From Corynespora cassiicola (Eukaryota; Ascomycota; Dothideomycetes; Pleosporales; Corynesporascaceae), in NCBI GenBank assembly GCA_022059125.1, contig JAEUWY010000013.1, forward strand, positions 62,001 through 126,000: DNA of 64,000 nucleotides, written 5' to 3'. A model generated the notes under the pieces. That model was not told the DNA's origin, made no database searches, and saw only the letters and a list, made by a program, of their open reading frames with translations. Every line of letters starts with the position of its first letter. Position 1 is the first letter of the stretch. The position numbers and the translations under genes are program-made. Shown piece by piece: positions 29,796-40,637 of this stretch.

Positions 29796-32103
29796 GGTTC
29801 AAACACAGCTCAAACGTGTATATGGCGATATGGTAGGGTCGAGTAATTGCCGCAGTGGAGAAGACGCTACACTCATCGATGGGGAGGAGATGGTGTTGGC
29901 TTGCCAGCCTAGCTCGCACTCATCGCCCCAATGATGGCCCGAAGCAGATGACCAACAGCCAAGACTAACCACTGGGGATCTGGGGAACCGAGCTTGGGCG
30001 GATGCGGCAGTCCAGGAGAAGACTCAGTACCCTGTCTTGCATCGCCGCCCTCTATTGCATGCTCGGGAGTTCAAGAGTTGGTGTCTCTCGGGTGATGGAA
30101 TCGACAAGCGGCCTTGACAGGGACATCTCAGACGCTCAGAGGCATACTGCGCCAACGTCTTCTCTTACACAGGCGGTTCCGTCGGTCTTGCCCCTGCCAG
30201 TGCGTTTTGCGTAGTGCAAGCTGCTGCGCAGAACGCCCTTCGGACCGATATCCCCTGCCTTCCAGTCCCTCGAACAGCATGCCAGCTTGGGAACTTGGTC
30301 CGACGTCTCTGTCGTCCGATCCGAATCTCTGGAGCCCAAACTCATTGACACGGGCATGGCTTTTGCTTCAATACATGGGCCCCTGCCGTGGAGTTCTAAT
30401 TTAGCTGCTAAGCGCGGGGGAATGAGGTGCTCGTTGGAAGCCCGTAGAACTTGCTCGAAGCTGGCGGAAACGAGCCTCCCAACAGCAACGACAGTCACGG
30501 CTCCGCGGTCTCCCAGCTGTCCGTCGCTGTATCGACCGTCACTCCGCATTTTCCTTCCATTTGTCTGCTTCCTGTCGAGAAGATAGGTCGTCGCTAGACG
30601 TCGGCGTAGGACGTTGCCATTCTCGAGTCTCTCAATGCACAAGCATGCTTTCTCGGGTTTGGCCAGCCGTCGCCGTTGCTGGATCCATACTGTCGTTGAC
30701 TTAAGATTTTTGCTGCTGTTGCGTCAGCCTTGACGCCCCACTCGCTTCAGTCAACTCTGCTGCTCCTGGCGGATCCTCGTCTTGGCACAGCCCACAGGAC
30801 CTGCTGGTAAGCGCGACCCAGCGGCTTGGGCCATCAACCTCTCAGCAGGTCAGCGTGCCAGCCCGTCAGCACTGTACCTTGGAGAGGCGAGCCTTTCACT
30901 GTGCCTTTACGTACCAGGCTTCTCTCTTACATGCAAAAGCACGGCAGTCATGGCAGGCAGAGAAGCTCAATCTGCGGGAAGCTGCTGGCGTCTACGCCGG
31001 CTCAGGACGAAGCACGAGCAACGTCCGGCTCTGCGCCCCGGCTTCCTCATGCCCACTTTCCATCTCCGTGCCTGCACATCCCTCCCACGTCCTCCGACTG
31101 GGTCTCTTCCGCTCCATCCATCACACCGAACCTTTGTTGCCTCGAGCGCCCACAGCGTGCGCAAGACGGCCAGCCGTATCTCGCGCCCCGCGCTCCGCGA
31201 CCCGCATCCCGGGCATATCCGCTGTCCAGGGCCAAACATCGAACGAGCACGCTGGTAGGAGTGGAGAACGGAGAGCGGAGAGCGGAGAGTAGACAGCGGA
31301 GAGGACCCAAAATACCAGAGAAGATTATAAGGGATTGGAGGGATCTTCGGTGCAGCGAACGGACTGGGAGTGTCCATGCAAGATCGAGTTACACGCGCGC
31401 ATAGGCGACCCAGGGGCATGCGAAGGCTTACACGAAGCTTGCAGGCCTCTCCCATCGGGCTTCGTCGGGATGCACCGCCCACATGCTGAGCACGACGACT
31501 GTGCCTCTCGGGATAAGGTGCTTGCAGCAGATAGAACCCCGACTCGTCGTGTCTGGCGTCGAGCCAGGAAGGGTTGTGACAGCGCTCGACTTCCCGGCAG
31601 GTTGGCCTCGTTCTCGATGGCGGGGGAGTCGCTAAGCGCGCCGTAGGTGTGTAGCGTGGCGAAGCACCATGTCACGGAAACAGCAGTCTGTCCGCGCGTG
31701 TGGGTGATACAGACGATATGCGCAGCGGAGAGCAACATGATCGTGATTGGGTAGCCCTGCACCTCGCCGCCAACCTCCGTACCCTCGTCGGTCCGAAGAC
31801 CAAAGTAGATGGTCAGCATGGTGTTGAAGGGCCACCGGTTGGGATGCACCTGCGGACTGGCTTGTTGGAGAGAATGGATGGACACTGGGTTCTGATCTGG
31901 GCGCTTCTAGGCGTTGCGGGCATCCTGTCTGGATGGTCTCGTCCCAAATGGTCTTGCCTCAGGTGGTCTTGCCTCAGGTGGTCTCGTCCAGGAAAGTCTC
32001 GTCCGAGATGGTATCGGTGCACAGCTGTAGACGCTGCTTAACAGAAGCTCGCTGATGTTTCCACTCCGTTTCCTTCGCTCACTCTCAAGCTTCTGCAACA
32101 ACC
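29796..32103. other. GC-rich stretch with overlapping open frames, no supported gene
   Basis: High G+C leaves long frames open on both strands (30136-30642, 30826-31404, 31325-31885) that overlap one another. None has a recognisable domain or a consistent exon chain. The minus frame at 31325-31885 contains two hydrophobic segments and is the least unlikely gene. A 7-bp GGAGAGC-type repeat occurs at 31262-31302. Confidence 0.4.
31932..32013. repeat. 15-bp tandem repeat
   Basis: Four to five diverged copies of GGTCTTGCCTCAGGT / GGTCTCGTCC-type units. On the minus strand they read as repeated R-D-H-L-x pentads, on the plus strand as W-S-x-x-x. Whether it is ever translated is unclear. Confidence 0.7.
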
Positions 32104-32989
32104 ATGCAACTTCTCCGAATCTTGACTTTCGCTCCTACGCTCGTTGTCGTCGCAGGCTCCATCGATACGTCGCAGACAGACGCATGCAGCTCTGGGTATC
32201 TGGATGAGCTTGCTCCCTTGATGCCTGTAGGCACCCTGCTTCCACCACACGGCCTCCAACTCAAGTACGTGCTTCTCGGCGTCGGCACACAGAACTACAC
32301 TTGCGCGAGTGGAGATGAAAACGACGCTCCTGGCACCGTCGGCGCAACAGGTAAGGGACGTTCTGTGGGAGACACTTTTCTCACATGGAGGAGAACCTCG
32401 GGAAGTTGCCAGAATAACACGGCTATCTTTTCGAGTCTGACGGTCCGAAGTTGACACAGTGCAGCTCGCCTGTACGACATCGGCATCAGCCTCCGAGACG
32501 ACCCTCTTGCCGAATGGACCATTGGCCTCGTCTCTTCCCTGGCATACTGCTTGAACTTTCGGCACGAACAGCTGGATCCGATCTTGGTCGGTTTTCAAGG
32601 CTTCCGAAACCTGGCGGGCCATCACTTCTTCGATGGGGAAACGCCAGTTTTTGCCCTCGATCAGCTGAGCCAGGCGCCGTACCCGACTGCTCGGGTCCGC
32701 AAGCTGGCTGAGGCCGATGCGCCTGCTTCTTCCTGTCCAGGTAGGCGGACGGAAGAAGACATAAAGTGGCTGCTTCTCAAAGACTCAGGCCTCTCCAGCG
32801 GCGGCATAGACACCGTGTATCGCGTCGAGACTGCTGGAGGCAACAAACCCCAGACGTGCGAGGGCCAAAAAACTGGGTTCGAGGTGGACTACGTCGCACA
32901 ATGTAAGTGGGGCGTCCTGTTAGACGGAAGAGACTCAGAGCGCTGACCCAATCGCAGACTGGATGTTTGGACCAAGTGAGTCGGGCTGA
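32104..32989 (+). CDS. Secreted DUF3455-family protein
   Basis: Three exons, 32104-32350, 32465-32902 and 32958-32989, giving 238 residues. Introns are 114 nt (GTAAGG...GTGCAG, phase 1) and 55 nt (GTAAGT...CGCAG with CTGAC branch, phase 1). The signal peptide is at about residues 1-19. The DUF3455 hallmarks occur in order: LKYVLLGVGTQNYTC; A-R-L-Y-D-I-G created by splicing; G-H-H-F-F-D-G-E-T-P-V-F-x-L; VYRVETAGGNKPQTC; and a terminal D-Y-V-A-Q-Y-W created by the last splice. Conserved Cys residues suggest disulfides. The family is secreted and common in ascomycetes; its biochemical role is not established. Confidence 0.9.
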
Positions 32990-33354
32990 AGAGGGAAGCG
33001 GCGGGGCATGCGAGGGCCTATGCGGAAGGGAAAGGTCAGAAATAGTCATTGTTCCTGCTGCCTCTATTATGTGTAGTCAATCGGAGATTTGAGGCTGTCG
33101 CCGCCGATGCGCTAATACGTCCAATCGTTGTCTGCAGGCCCAACTCAGTGTAGATGCGATCAACCCAGGCATGAGAAAACAAAGCATGCGCCTTTCATAC
33201 ATGACCAGAGCACGCCCCCAGGAAGGTGTTCCGTCCGAATCCGTTCGCGACAGTGTCAGTGTGGCGTGGAGTAGCTTTTTGGCAGTTACACGCGAATGCT
33301 GTCAAATTTGAACAGCTACCAACTAGCTGTTGGTCCCTGTATAGCTCGCTACCA
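32990..33354. other. Intergenic
   Basis: 365 bp with short frames only. It lies between convergent 3' ends of the DUF3455 gene and the minus-strand gene at 33355. Confidence 0.45.
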
Positions 33355-33960
33355 TTATGCGATATCTATGGAGCCTGTGGCATTCTCTACAAGATGTTTG
33401 ACCTGCCCTGCCCATGTCTGAAGCCTCTCAATGGTGGCATTGACCTCGTCGCATAGCTTCACCTTCTCTTCTTCTAAGCTGCAAACGCATGTCAGACATG
33501 TCGTAGTGATATTGTGCAAAGTCTACCTGATATGAAGAGAGCTGACGGTCTCTTCGACCTGGGCAACCCGATGCTCTACCTGAGACATCCAATTGCCCAT
33601 CTCCGCTTGGAACCCTTCCACCATTCGCAGCAACTCCGAGTTTGCACTGTTTAGCGCGGCGGTGTTATTAGAGGGCTGAGGAGGAAGATATTGACACGGA
33701 ACGGTTGAGTCCAGCCAGCCGTCTTGCTGAGCTGACTGACAAGTAGCGTCAATGTTTTCCGACCACTCCATCCAAGGAGTTGCGTCCAGCTGCACCATGG
33801 ATTCATCCATTGTGTTGGTAGGAAGCTGCGAAATCTGGCCATTAAACATGTTCTGGGTAAACGAATTGCTTGTCTGATTACTGGCGGATAACGATTCTTG
33901 GAGTGGCATGGCCATCTCCAGTCCAGCATCGAGCTGAAAGAAGTCTGGATTGTACGACAT
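33355..33960 (-). CDS. Short protein with C-terminal coiled coil
   Basis: Two exons, 33960-33527 and 33478-33355, giving 185 residues. The 48-nt intron is GTAGAC...TTGCAG, phase 2, and lies within the coiled-coil region. The first 115 residues are Gln/Asn/Ser/Met-rich and probably disordered. About residues 118-178 form a heptad-rich helix (M-V-E-G-F-Q-A-E-M, V-A-Q-V-E-E-T-V-S-S-L, E-E-E-K-V-K-L-C). No known family. The combination of a Q/N-rich segment and a coiled coil is common in transcriptional cofactors, but that is only compositional evidence. Confidence 0.65.
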
Positions 33961-34400
33961 GGAGGTAAATTTGAGTGCTTTCTCAAGCGTTGACGCTATA
34001 GTGGCCTTTTGTAAGTACAGCACTACCTTCAATAGAGCTATCAATAGCAGTGGAGCACGGGCAGTTGCTTCGAACTTTCTGATGAACGTCGAGGCTCAGC
34101 GGCCGGCAGGCGAGGCTCCGGGCCTTGGTGCAGCCCAATCCGGCATCGAGGAAAAAAAATCTATTTCGGAAAGAAACAGGCCCCAATTTGAGGCTCCAGC
34201 ATGGAGACCGAGCTTTGTGCCACGTCGTGACTAAAGATAGATACTCCATCTACCGCTCTTCAACAGTCATACAGGAATCCAGAGAGCCTGCTCGGCCGAC
34301 TTCTGTGTATAAAGACGCAGTTGGAGGAGAAAACCTGGCTCACTCATTAAGGCAGCTGTGCGCAATCTATTCTTGTTGCTCTGAATCGAACTGCATCCAA
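33961..34400. promoter_or_regulatory. Divergent region between two coiled-coil genes
   Basis: 440 bp between start codons of the minus-strand gene at 33960 and the plus-strand gene at 34401. A TATA-like GTATAAAGAC is at 34306-34315, about 90 bp upstream of the latter ATG. Confidence 0.4.
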
Positions 34401-35028
34401 ATGTCTCGTCAGTCGAGCTCGCAGACCCAGCATGGAGCAGGCCAGGTGAGGTGTAAGATATCCGACCGCTGGCATATTCTAACTCGTACGTGCAATTCAG
34501 AATACCCTAGACGCATCGCACCCTCATCTCCAAGAACCACTAGCCAGAATCCACAATCATCTCGTCGACATTTCGCATCTTGCACGCAAGTCCTACGATG
34601 AGCTGATAAAGCATCAATCCAGCTACGAACAGGCATATCTGTCGGAGCGCGACAAGCTTGCGCAAAACGTTGCTGCATGCAAGGCGCTGCAGATGGAAAA
34701 GGGCAGGTCCGACCAAGAGGTCAGATACTGCAAGGAACAGCTGCTCCCACAGTACGATGATCTTGTCCAGCAACAGAAACAAGAGGTTCAAGAGGTGCAG
34801 GAGCAGCTCAGGGATCTCGAGGCCAAGCATCTGGAGCTTGGGAAAGAAGCATACAAGGAAAAGCAGGAGCATCAAGGCCGAGTAGACACAATGACCGGCA
34901 TGCTGCAGGCGCAAGATCGGAAGATCGAAGAGCTCGAGGCTCGAATCAGGGGACTTTCAGAGAGCCATCAACTTTCAAGGCGCTTACAGCCTCCCAGGGC
35001 TAGTAAACGGCAGCCGCATGGCAAGTAG
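34401..35028 (+). CDS. Coiled-coil protein
   Basis: Two exons, 34401-34445 and 34501-35028, giving 190 residues. The 55-nt intron is GTGAGG...TTCAG with a TTCTAAC branch site, phase 0. The first exon encodes 15 Ser/Gln-rich residues. Exon 2 is an almost uninterrupted helix with heptads (about residues 30-165; e.g. V-Q-E-V-Q-E-Q-L-R-D-L-E-A-K-H-L-E-L) and a basic tail. The exon design is the same as at 23254-23705. No family was recognised; remote myosin-tail-like similarity would be expected for any coiled coil and is not informative. Confidence 0.75.
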
Positions 35029-35184
35029 AAGCTGGCCACGCAGAGTGAGCTTAGGTAGAGAGCAATCAAGTATGAATATTCTCAGGCCTTATAAAGCCGA
35101 CAGTATCCTATTCTAACCCTTTTTTCATGTGTATCCAAGTACACGAATGTACTTTGGCAGAATCGTGATAGACGGGCCACATCC

Positions 35185-35565
35185 CTAAATCCACCCTGCA
35201 CCCCTGTACTCCAATGGCTTCTCGTGCTCCCTCGTAACCCCCCAAAACTCCAGCCACTTCCGTTCAGCAGCAACGTCTTCTTTGAAGCAATGACCGAGCG
35301 CCTTCTGCAAGGACCGAGCAGCTTCGTGCGTCGTTTCGAGTAGATGGATAGTCCAGCACCAATGCTGCTGGTAGTCGAGGATCAGCTGCTGTAAGAGTGA
35401 ATTGTCGAGCGTGAGCTTGTGCAGAGTGTCGAGCTGGTCTCTTCTCTGCATCTCTTCGACTCGGTCGATAAGCAATTCGATAGAGAACACTTCTTCTAAG
35501 GTAGGCTCTTCGACTGCGGCTGGATCGTGCTCATAGTCAGGGCTGGAGTTGGAAGCCATGGCCAT
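35185..35565 (-). CDS. Hypothetical small helical protein
   Basis: 126 residues in one exon. Acidic N-terminus (D-Y-E-H-D-P-A-A-V-E-E), then amphipathic helices (S-I-E-L-L-I-D-R-V-E-E-M, L-L-Q-Q-L-I-L-D-Y-Q-Q-H-W) and a conserved-looking motif A-A-R-S-L-Q-K-A-L-G-H-C-F-K-E-D-V-x-A-E-R-K-W-L-E-F-W-G-V. It reads as a real protein, but the family is unknown to me. The ATG at 35565 is the first in frame. Confidence 0.6.
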   Translation of the reverse strand: MAMASNSSPDYEHDPAAVEEPTLEEVFSIELLIDRVEEMQRRDQLDTLHKLTLDNSLLQQLILDYQQHWCWTIHLLETTHEAARSLQKALGHCFKEDVAAERKWLEFWGVTREHEKPLEYRGAGWI

Positions 35566-35891
35566 GCCTGCAGATTTGGCAAACTATGAGCAAGTATCAG
35601 CAGATCTCTTCCTCGTTGTATACTTCTTGTGGTAGGTATCGAGCGGCCCGAGGGGCTCGGCATGTTGTTCGTGCTATGTATAGACGCCTTCAGCCGGGGT
35701 CGGTATCCTGACCTGGAACATTGGGGGCCCACTTTCTGGTCGTAGGGCCTGCTTACACGAAGGGTCCATGTGCGTATTCATCAGGTGATTTAGTTCCACT
35801 AACGTTGCTTTTCAAAGTCCTTTTTATTTCCCTCTGTTTGCCTCATCAATACCTGGAAAAAATCTTTTTGTTTGACTCACTCTGCCAGAAA

Positions 35892-36584
35892 ATGGAGCAT
35901 CTACCCAAGCGACAAATCGCAACGGCATCATATCAATGGGGCAAGGCAACCAACCGCGAGAAGTTTCGATTATGGAAAGCCAATTCGGATTGGCGGCCCC
36001 TATTCGTTGAGCTACCAGACGATTGCTTTTTTCTCTTTGAGGGGCTCGATGCCTCGTTCTGGCCAGAACTGGTCAGGCTAAACTATAGCATCCTGGATCG
36101 TGGCCCTGAGAGAGCCCAGCTGCTCACCAATATCCTACACATGCTACCTTCAGAGGCTGCTGTCAAAGCTTTCTCCCACATACAACAGTACACCACCCGC
36201 ACGGCAATCATGGCCGCTCTTTCGCCTGTCTCAAAGGATCAGGTCGATGCGGCGCTGACAAGAGCTTCAATGGAAGTGATGCAGAAGATGCGCGACGATC
36301 CACAGGAGAACTATTTGATGGCAACTGACCGTTTCCTAGCGGCTTTGGACGACTCACTGCAGAGATGCAGCAGCAAGCGATGCATGGGAGACAACACGAA
36401 GCCTCACCAAGAGTACATGGTCTTCTCTATGGCACCCTGTCTGAGCCACTCGTTTCACCTGACTTGCGAGCAGGACCATGATTGTGGGGCCGATTCGTTG
36501 GGCAGGAAGAGAAAGAGGGTCTACGACGATGAGATGGCGACGGGACCAAAACGGGTACAGCTAGACAATGGATGGGAGCTCTAG
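35892..36584 (+). CDS. Hypothetical protein with nuclear-localisation-like tail
   Basis: 230 residues. The frame is open from 35721, but the 57 residues before the ATG at 35892 are Leu/Phe-rich and follow a pyrimidine-rich leader, so the later start is preferred. The body is helical (F-R-L-W-K-A-N-S-D-W-R-P-L-F-V-E-L-P). A Cys/His-containing segment (C-S-S-K-R-C, C-L-S-H-S-F-H-L-T-C-E) precedes the basic cluster GRKRKR near the C-terminus. No family was recognised; nuclear location is inferred from the basic cluster. Confidence 0.6.
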   Translation: MEHLPKRQIATASYQWGKATNREKFRLWKANSDWRPLFVELPDDCFFLFEGLDASFWPELVRLNYSILDRGPERAQLLTNILHMLPSEAAVKAFSHIQQYTTRTAIMAALSPVSKDQVDAALTRASMEVMQKMRDDPQENYLMATDRFLAALDDSLQRCSSKRCMGDNTKPHQEYMVFSMAPCLSHSFHLTCEQDHDCGADSLGRKRKRVYDDEMATGPKRVQLDNGWEL

Positions 36585-36988
36585 GTTTCACATTAGATCG
36601 CTGGCGATTCAGATACATCTGATGGAATGGGCGGGCGACTGTGTTCTTGGGGTCTTTCTTCGCTTACATCAAGACTAGGTCGCAGTTAAACGTAGTGGCA
36701 AATATGATGTTCGAATCGAATTCGTTCCACGTCGTAAAGCGCATCGCGATGTTTTGCTACCTGCAAGTATTTCTGAGAGACCAGAAAATCCACTTTGCGC
36801 TTTTAGGAATATTGTGGTAAGCTGCCGTGTTGATGGAAGCTAATGCGAAAATTAAGCTACGGTCGAGTGACTAGCAACCATCTAATTTGGGCCTGATGTT
36901 AACGTTGACATTAACTTAACTTGGTACTAATTTTGCCCGCTCGATCCCACATCTGGGTGCCACGCGAGACCAAAGACGCTGCTTCGCA
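36585..36988. other. Intergenic
   Basis: 404 bp. It contains the imperfect palindrome TTCGAATCGAATTCG near 36713-36727 and several GTTAACGTTGACATTAACTT-type short repeats at 36897-36919 upstream of the next gene. Function unknown. Confidence 0.4.
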
Positions 36989-38035
36989 ATGGACAGCCTG
37001 GATATGGTCTCAGGCTTGGCATTTCCCTCCCGTCACAGAACCTTGCTGGTCCCCAAGCTCGAGCTGGCTGGACTAACATGCCCCTTTTCATTACTGGATT
37101 CGCCTCCTGTGCAAGAAGCTTTACGCATAATGCCTCCCCTTCCGTTCCTCACGCATGGCCGACGGAGCGGCAAGGCCCAGCAACATCAACAGAAGAAAAC
37201 GCTGCTGGAGGTGCTGACTCCCTATGAGACGAGAAAGGCACTTTTCGACCATCTCTCCGCCTATGATACCGCAAAGCTTGATATGGCATTGGGCGGTGTC
37301 TTGGACGATGCAGAGCGAAAGCGCTATCTGAACCCTGTCCGAGACTTGATCTACGATGTGCCTGCCATGGATTCTTTGCTGCAGGATGGCATGAAGCTGA
37401 TGCTCTTCGGGGCAGATGTAGCGTTTCTGCAGCAAAGGTTGCACAACACAAAGGACTATCTGAAACACTACGGCCATAAGAGAAAGCTCCAAGTCTATCT
37501 TCTAGGCAGCTTCCCCATCCATAGCAGCACGTCCCCAATCCTCGACAAAGTGATCGAGTTCAGCATCAACGGCGAGCCCAGCAAGAGCCGAGTGTTTACG
37601 GACAAGACCCAGCTAAAGAGAATGAAGCAAAGGCTGTGGATGCACGACTGGAGTGTGGACAAAACGTTTCTGATGGCTTTCGGAGCCCCGTCAAGCCTCT
37701 TCAAGGGCGAAGCGAAAGGCTTTTGGTACAAGGTCCCCGGCGTCCCGGATGGACAGACAGACCTCCGAGTCTATGTTCCGTGCTACCAAGACAGAATCTG
37801 GGGGCGAGTACGTGTTCCGCTCAGAGAGATTCCGCGGATCAGTGCATGTGCACTGCAAAGAGCCCATGTACCAGACATGATCTTGAACTTGTATAGAGTA
37901 TATTCTGGCAAGTACCGCCTCGATGAAAGAGTCTACCTGACAGCCAATGGGTTCTCCGTCAGTGGTAGGGCAGCGCAGGAAGAAATTTCGGTTCGTTTTG
38001 GTAGCAGACTTGCCCCAGTGGCCATCATTTGTTAA
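36989..38035 (+). CDS. Hypothetical protein, possibly F-box-related
   Basis: 348 residues in a single exon from the first ATG. The segment L-L-E-V-L-T-P-Y-E-T-R-K-A-L-F-D-H-L-S-A (about residues 71-90) has the helical spacing of an F-box-like region, but without the defining Pro. The body is an alpha/beta mix (L-Q-V-Y-L-L-G-S-F-P-I; F-W-Y-K-V-P-G-V) not assignable to a known fold. Clean codon use and length argue for a real gene. Confidence 0.65.
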   Translation: MDSLDMVSGLAFPSRHRTLLVPKLELAGLTCPFSLLDSPPVQEALRIMPPLPFLTHGRRSGKAQQHQQKKTLLEVLTPYETRKALFDHLSAYDTAKLDMALGGVLDDAERKRYLNPVRDLIYDVPAMDSLLQDGMKLMLFGADVAFLQQRLHNTKDYLKHYGHKRKLQVYLLGSFPIHSSTSPILDKVIEFSINGEPSKSRVFTDKTQLKRMKQRLWMHDWSVDKTFLMAFGAPSSLFKGEAKGFWYKVPGVPDGQTDLRVYVPCYQDRIWGRVRVPLREIPRISACALQRAHVPDMILNLYRVYSGKYRLDERVYLTANGFSVSGRAAQEEISVRFGSRLAPVAIIC

Positions 38036-38311
38036 TCGGCAATGGTATCAGTACTTTGCCCTCAGACTCACTCAATCTCATGCCTGAGCCAGAGGCCGCC
38101 GAATGGGTAGCCAAGAGGGCAAGACGGTTTTTCTCCTATCAGTTCTTGTGAACAACGACCGCCAGAAATGGGGCCCCATCAGCCATGTCGTCTATTTTTA
38201 CATCCGGCGTATCGTTTTGGCAGAGCCAGATACGGGCCTAGAACTGGGACTTCGGAAGGTATAAAGCGAATTCGCGAACCGCTGTATTGACCTGGCTCGT
38301 GAGCTGCTACC

Positions 38312-39249
38312 ATGTTGAGAAAAGGCGTCTTCCTTGCTACCTCTACCGCTCTTCTCGTTGCTGTGTTTGCTTTGACGCTCCGAATCCTCTGCAGCGAAGA
38401 AAACGTCACAGCTGGACTCCTCACTCTCAAGGTAAATTATAGCGGTACTTTCCTTGCCATGGCTGACCTAGAGGCATTCCGCAGTTCAACCTGACAAGCG
38501 GACTCTCGGACCCATCCTTGTCCCTGTCCTCTACCCTTCGCGAACGAGACATACTCCAGGACATCCAGAGCGGTGCCAACAGTCTCTTGGGCGTGGCTGC
38601 AACTAGAGCTTCCGACGCTGCCGACCATGTGCAAAGCGCCGTAAACTCTGCCACAAGCTCTGCCGCAAGCTCTGCCGCAGCTTTCCTCCAAGGCATCGAA
38701 GAGCATGTACCTCAAAACTGCTCCCTCGGCACGAGACGGTTCTGCGTCGGCTACAAGCTTGATCTGCGGTGCAGCGGCTTCCCCTTTAACCTCTCGAGCC
38801 TCCTACCAGACGTCGTTCGAGACCTGCCGGATCCTATCGAAAGTACGATTCGTGAGCGAGTCGATGCGCTGTCGCCATTGGCAGACAGCTTGGCCCAGTT
38901 TCCCGTGTTCTATCTTCCAAACACCCTCATAGCCGGCCTGGTGCTGGTGGCCGTCCTGACCAGCCTCTCCATCTGGCTGGCCTTGGACCGGCTCTCCCGC
39001 GTCGCGGTGATTCTCCAGAAACTGAACATCGGGCTCAGGGTGCCGGTCATTCTGGTCGTAGGTCTGGTGTGTTGTGTTCCGTCCATGCTGCTTGCTTTCA
39101 TGGTGCGCACGCTCGTGCAGGAGGCTGAAGGGTTGCCGTCCTGGGTTGAAGTGGAGGAGGGCGAAGCTGGCAGGCTCAGCTTTGGCGTTCTCGGCTGCGC
39201 CCTAGTCTTGGCGGTGCTGGCTGGAGCGCCCACCGTCGCTGTACTTTGA
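38312..39249 (+). CDS. Four-span membrane protein, SUR7/PalI-like architecture
   Basis: Two exons, 38312-38431 and 38485-39249, giving 294 residues. The 53-nt intron is GTAAAT...CGCAG with a GCTGAC branch, phase 0. The N-terminal hydrophobic segment (about residues 7-27) is followed by an extracellular-like loop with Cys (N-C-S-L-G-T-R-R-F-C-V-G-Y). Three further hydrophobic helices occupy roughly residues 185-290 (LIAGLVLVAVLTSLSIWLAL; V-I-L-V-V-G-L-V-C-C-V; L-G-C-A-L-V-L-A-V-L-A-G). This one-plus-three topology with a Cys-bearing loop resembles the SUR7/PalI family of the fungal cortex, but the assignment rests on architecture only. Confidence 0.65.
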
Positions 39250-39722
39250 TCGAGGCGGTCCGTGCCCAAGCAAAACGTCAGAGTTTCGAGAGTGCTCTGA
39301 TCGTGGGACATTATTTCACGTCTTTCTATAAGCACGATCAGCTAGATAAATCTTTGATAATAAGTAGCGTTACTCCTCTTGCCGTTATTGCCCGTCCCCA
39401 GTCTCATCTTTGAAGTGCGACCTAATCTGCCTCTTCGTAGAAAGATCAAACGCATGGCGACTAACAAGGATCAATCGTGGGCAGCTTCCCACGTCAACGT
39501 GTTTGCTCCTGACTATGAGGCGAGCTGATACAAAAACCGTAGAGTATTGTGGAGGGGACTAGTGTACCAAGCGTACGACGGAAGTGGCCTGCCAGCTATT
39601 TCGAGCAGAACAGCTGCGGTTCGGCGTTTTTGGGGCCCAAGTTTGGGGCCTTCAGCCTCGCGATCTCAAGACGCCCGCATAAGTGGATACGAACCTCCCA
39701 AGGCTTCAGCCATCTCTACAGT
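39250..39722. other. Intergenic
   Basis: Short frames only; promoter of the gene at 39723 is expected here. Confidence 0.35.
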
Positions 39723-40358
39723 ATGCATGTTCCGTCTACGCGCCATTCAGTTCGCCACGGACATGTGCCTCATGATGCACCTGCCCCGCGTACTCCGTAT
39801 ATGGCAATGTCAGTTCGAGCGAACCAAGCACCTATACGATACGACGTTTACGCTGGGTGTTTCGCGTGGCTTACGCTTGCCGGATACGTGGTGCTTCCCA
39901 CCACATTCACCTCTCTCCAAAATGCCCACGGCCTGGACAAGACTGCGGGTGGTAAGATGGTGAAAGACGTAAGTCGAAACATCCGGCTTCTCCCTCTTGC
40001 ATCCATTTTGTGCAGCATCGGAATAGCAGGAACGTGCTGGCTTTGGTGGAAATGGCGAAGAAACTACATCTGGTTGATGTCGCGCATATTCTTGTAAGCA
40101 AGCTCGCGAAAAAAGGGAAAGCATGCTAACGTGTGTGTGAGTCCCGTGCTTTCCCAGTCGCTTCTCGGACTTCTTACGACGCTTATCAGCGTTTACGCTT
40201 TGCAGGGCGGATACTTTTCGCTGACTGCCAAGGCCACAATTGCCGTGACCACGGCATTCAGCGGGATCATGGTGGCCCTGATTCTTGTGCACAACCAGCT
40301 TCTGGACAGCTTAATGACAGGCCAGGACAGAGACGTTGCTCAGCATGGCCAGCCGTGA
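39723..40358 (+). CDS. Four-transmembrane protein of unknown function
   Basis: Two exons, 39723-40093 and 40142-40358, giving 195 residues. The 48-nt intron is GTAAGC...GTGAG with a perfect GCTAAC branch site, phase 2. Hydrophobic helices lie at about residues 45-68, 85-108, 125-145 and 155-178, with a short basic loop W-W-K-W-R-R-N between helices 2 and 3. Similar unnamed four-span proteins are widespread in filamentous ascomycetes. The start is uncertain: the frame is open to 39549, and another Met at about residue 35 lies just before the first helix. Confidence 0.68.
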
Positions 40359-40637
40359 GTTCTTTCAGTCTTCCTCTCGCCTTTCGCAACGCAGATAAGT
40401 TGTAGTCATTAAAGAGGAGGGTATAAGTGCCATGCAATCAACCGGTCAGATCATCGTAGTCTGATCTAACATACAGGTTGCATGTACGCGGGCCAATACG
40501 TAAATTTATTTAAGCTCAAGTCAACTGGCACCGAGTCTTAGCTCTTGAGAAAGGAAGAAGGCTGGATTTCGCTTATATGAATTCTAATCTACAAAACGAG
40601 GCGCACAAACACGTGGAAGTTACCACCAAACCCAACT

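Noticed and set aside
30136..31885. Several overlapping frames of 140-190 codons on both strands
   Set aside because: Mutually overlapping, no domain, no consistent splicing; high G+C alone explains their length.
36713..36727. TTCGAATCGAATTCG as a tRNA T-arm or operator
   Set aside because: No tRNA can be folded around it; a lone palindrome-like string is not enough to claim a regulatory site.
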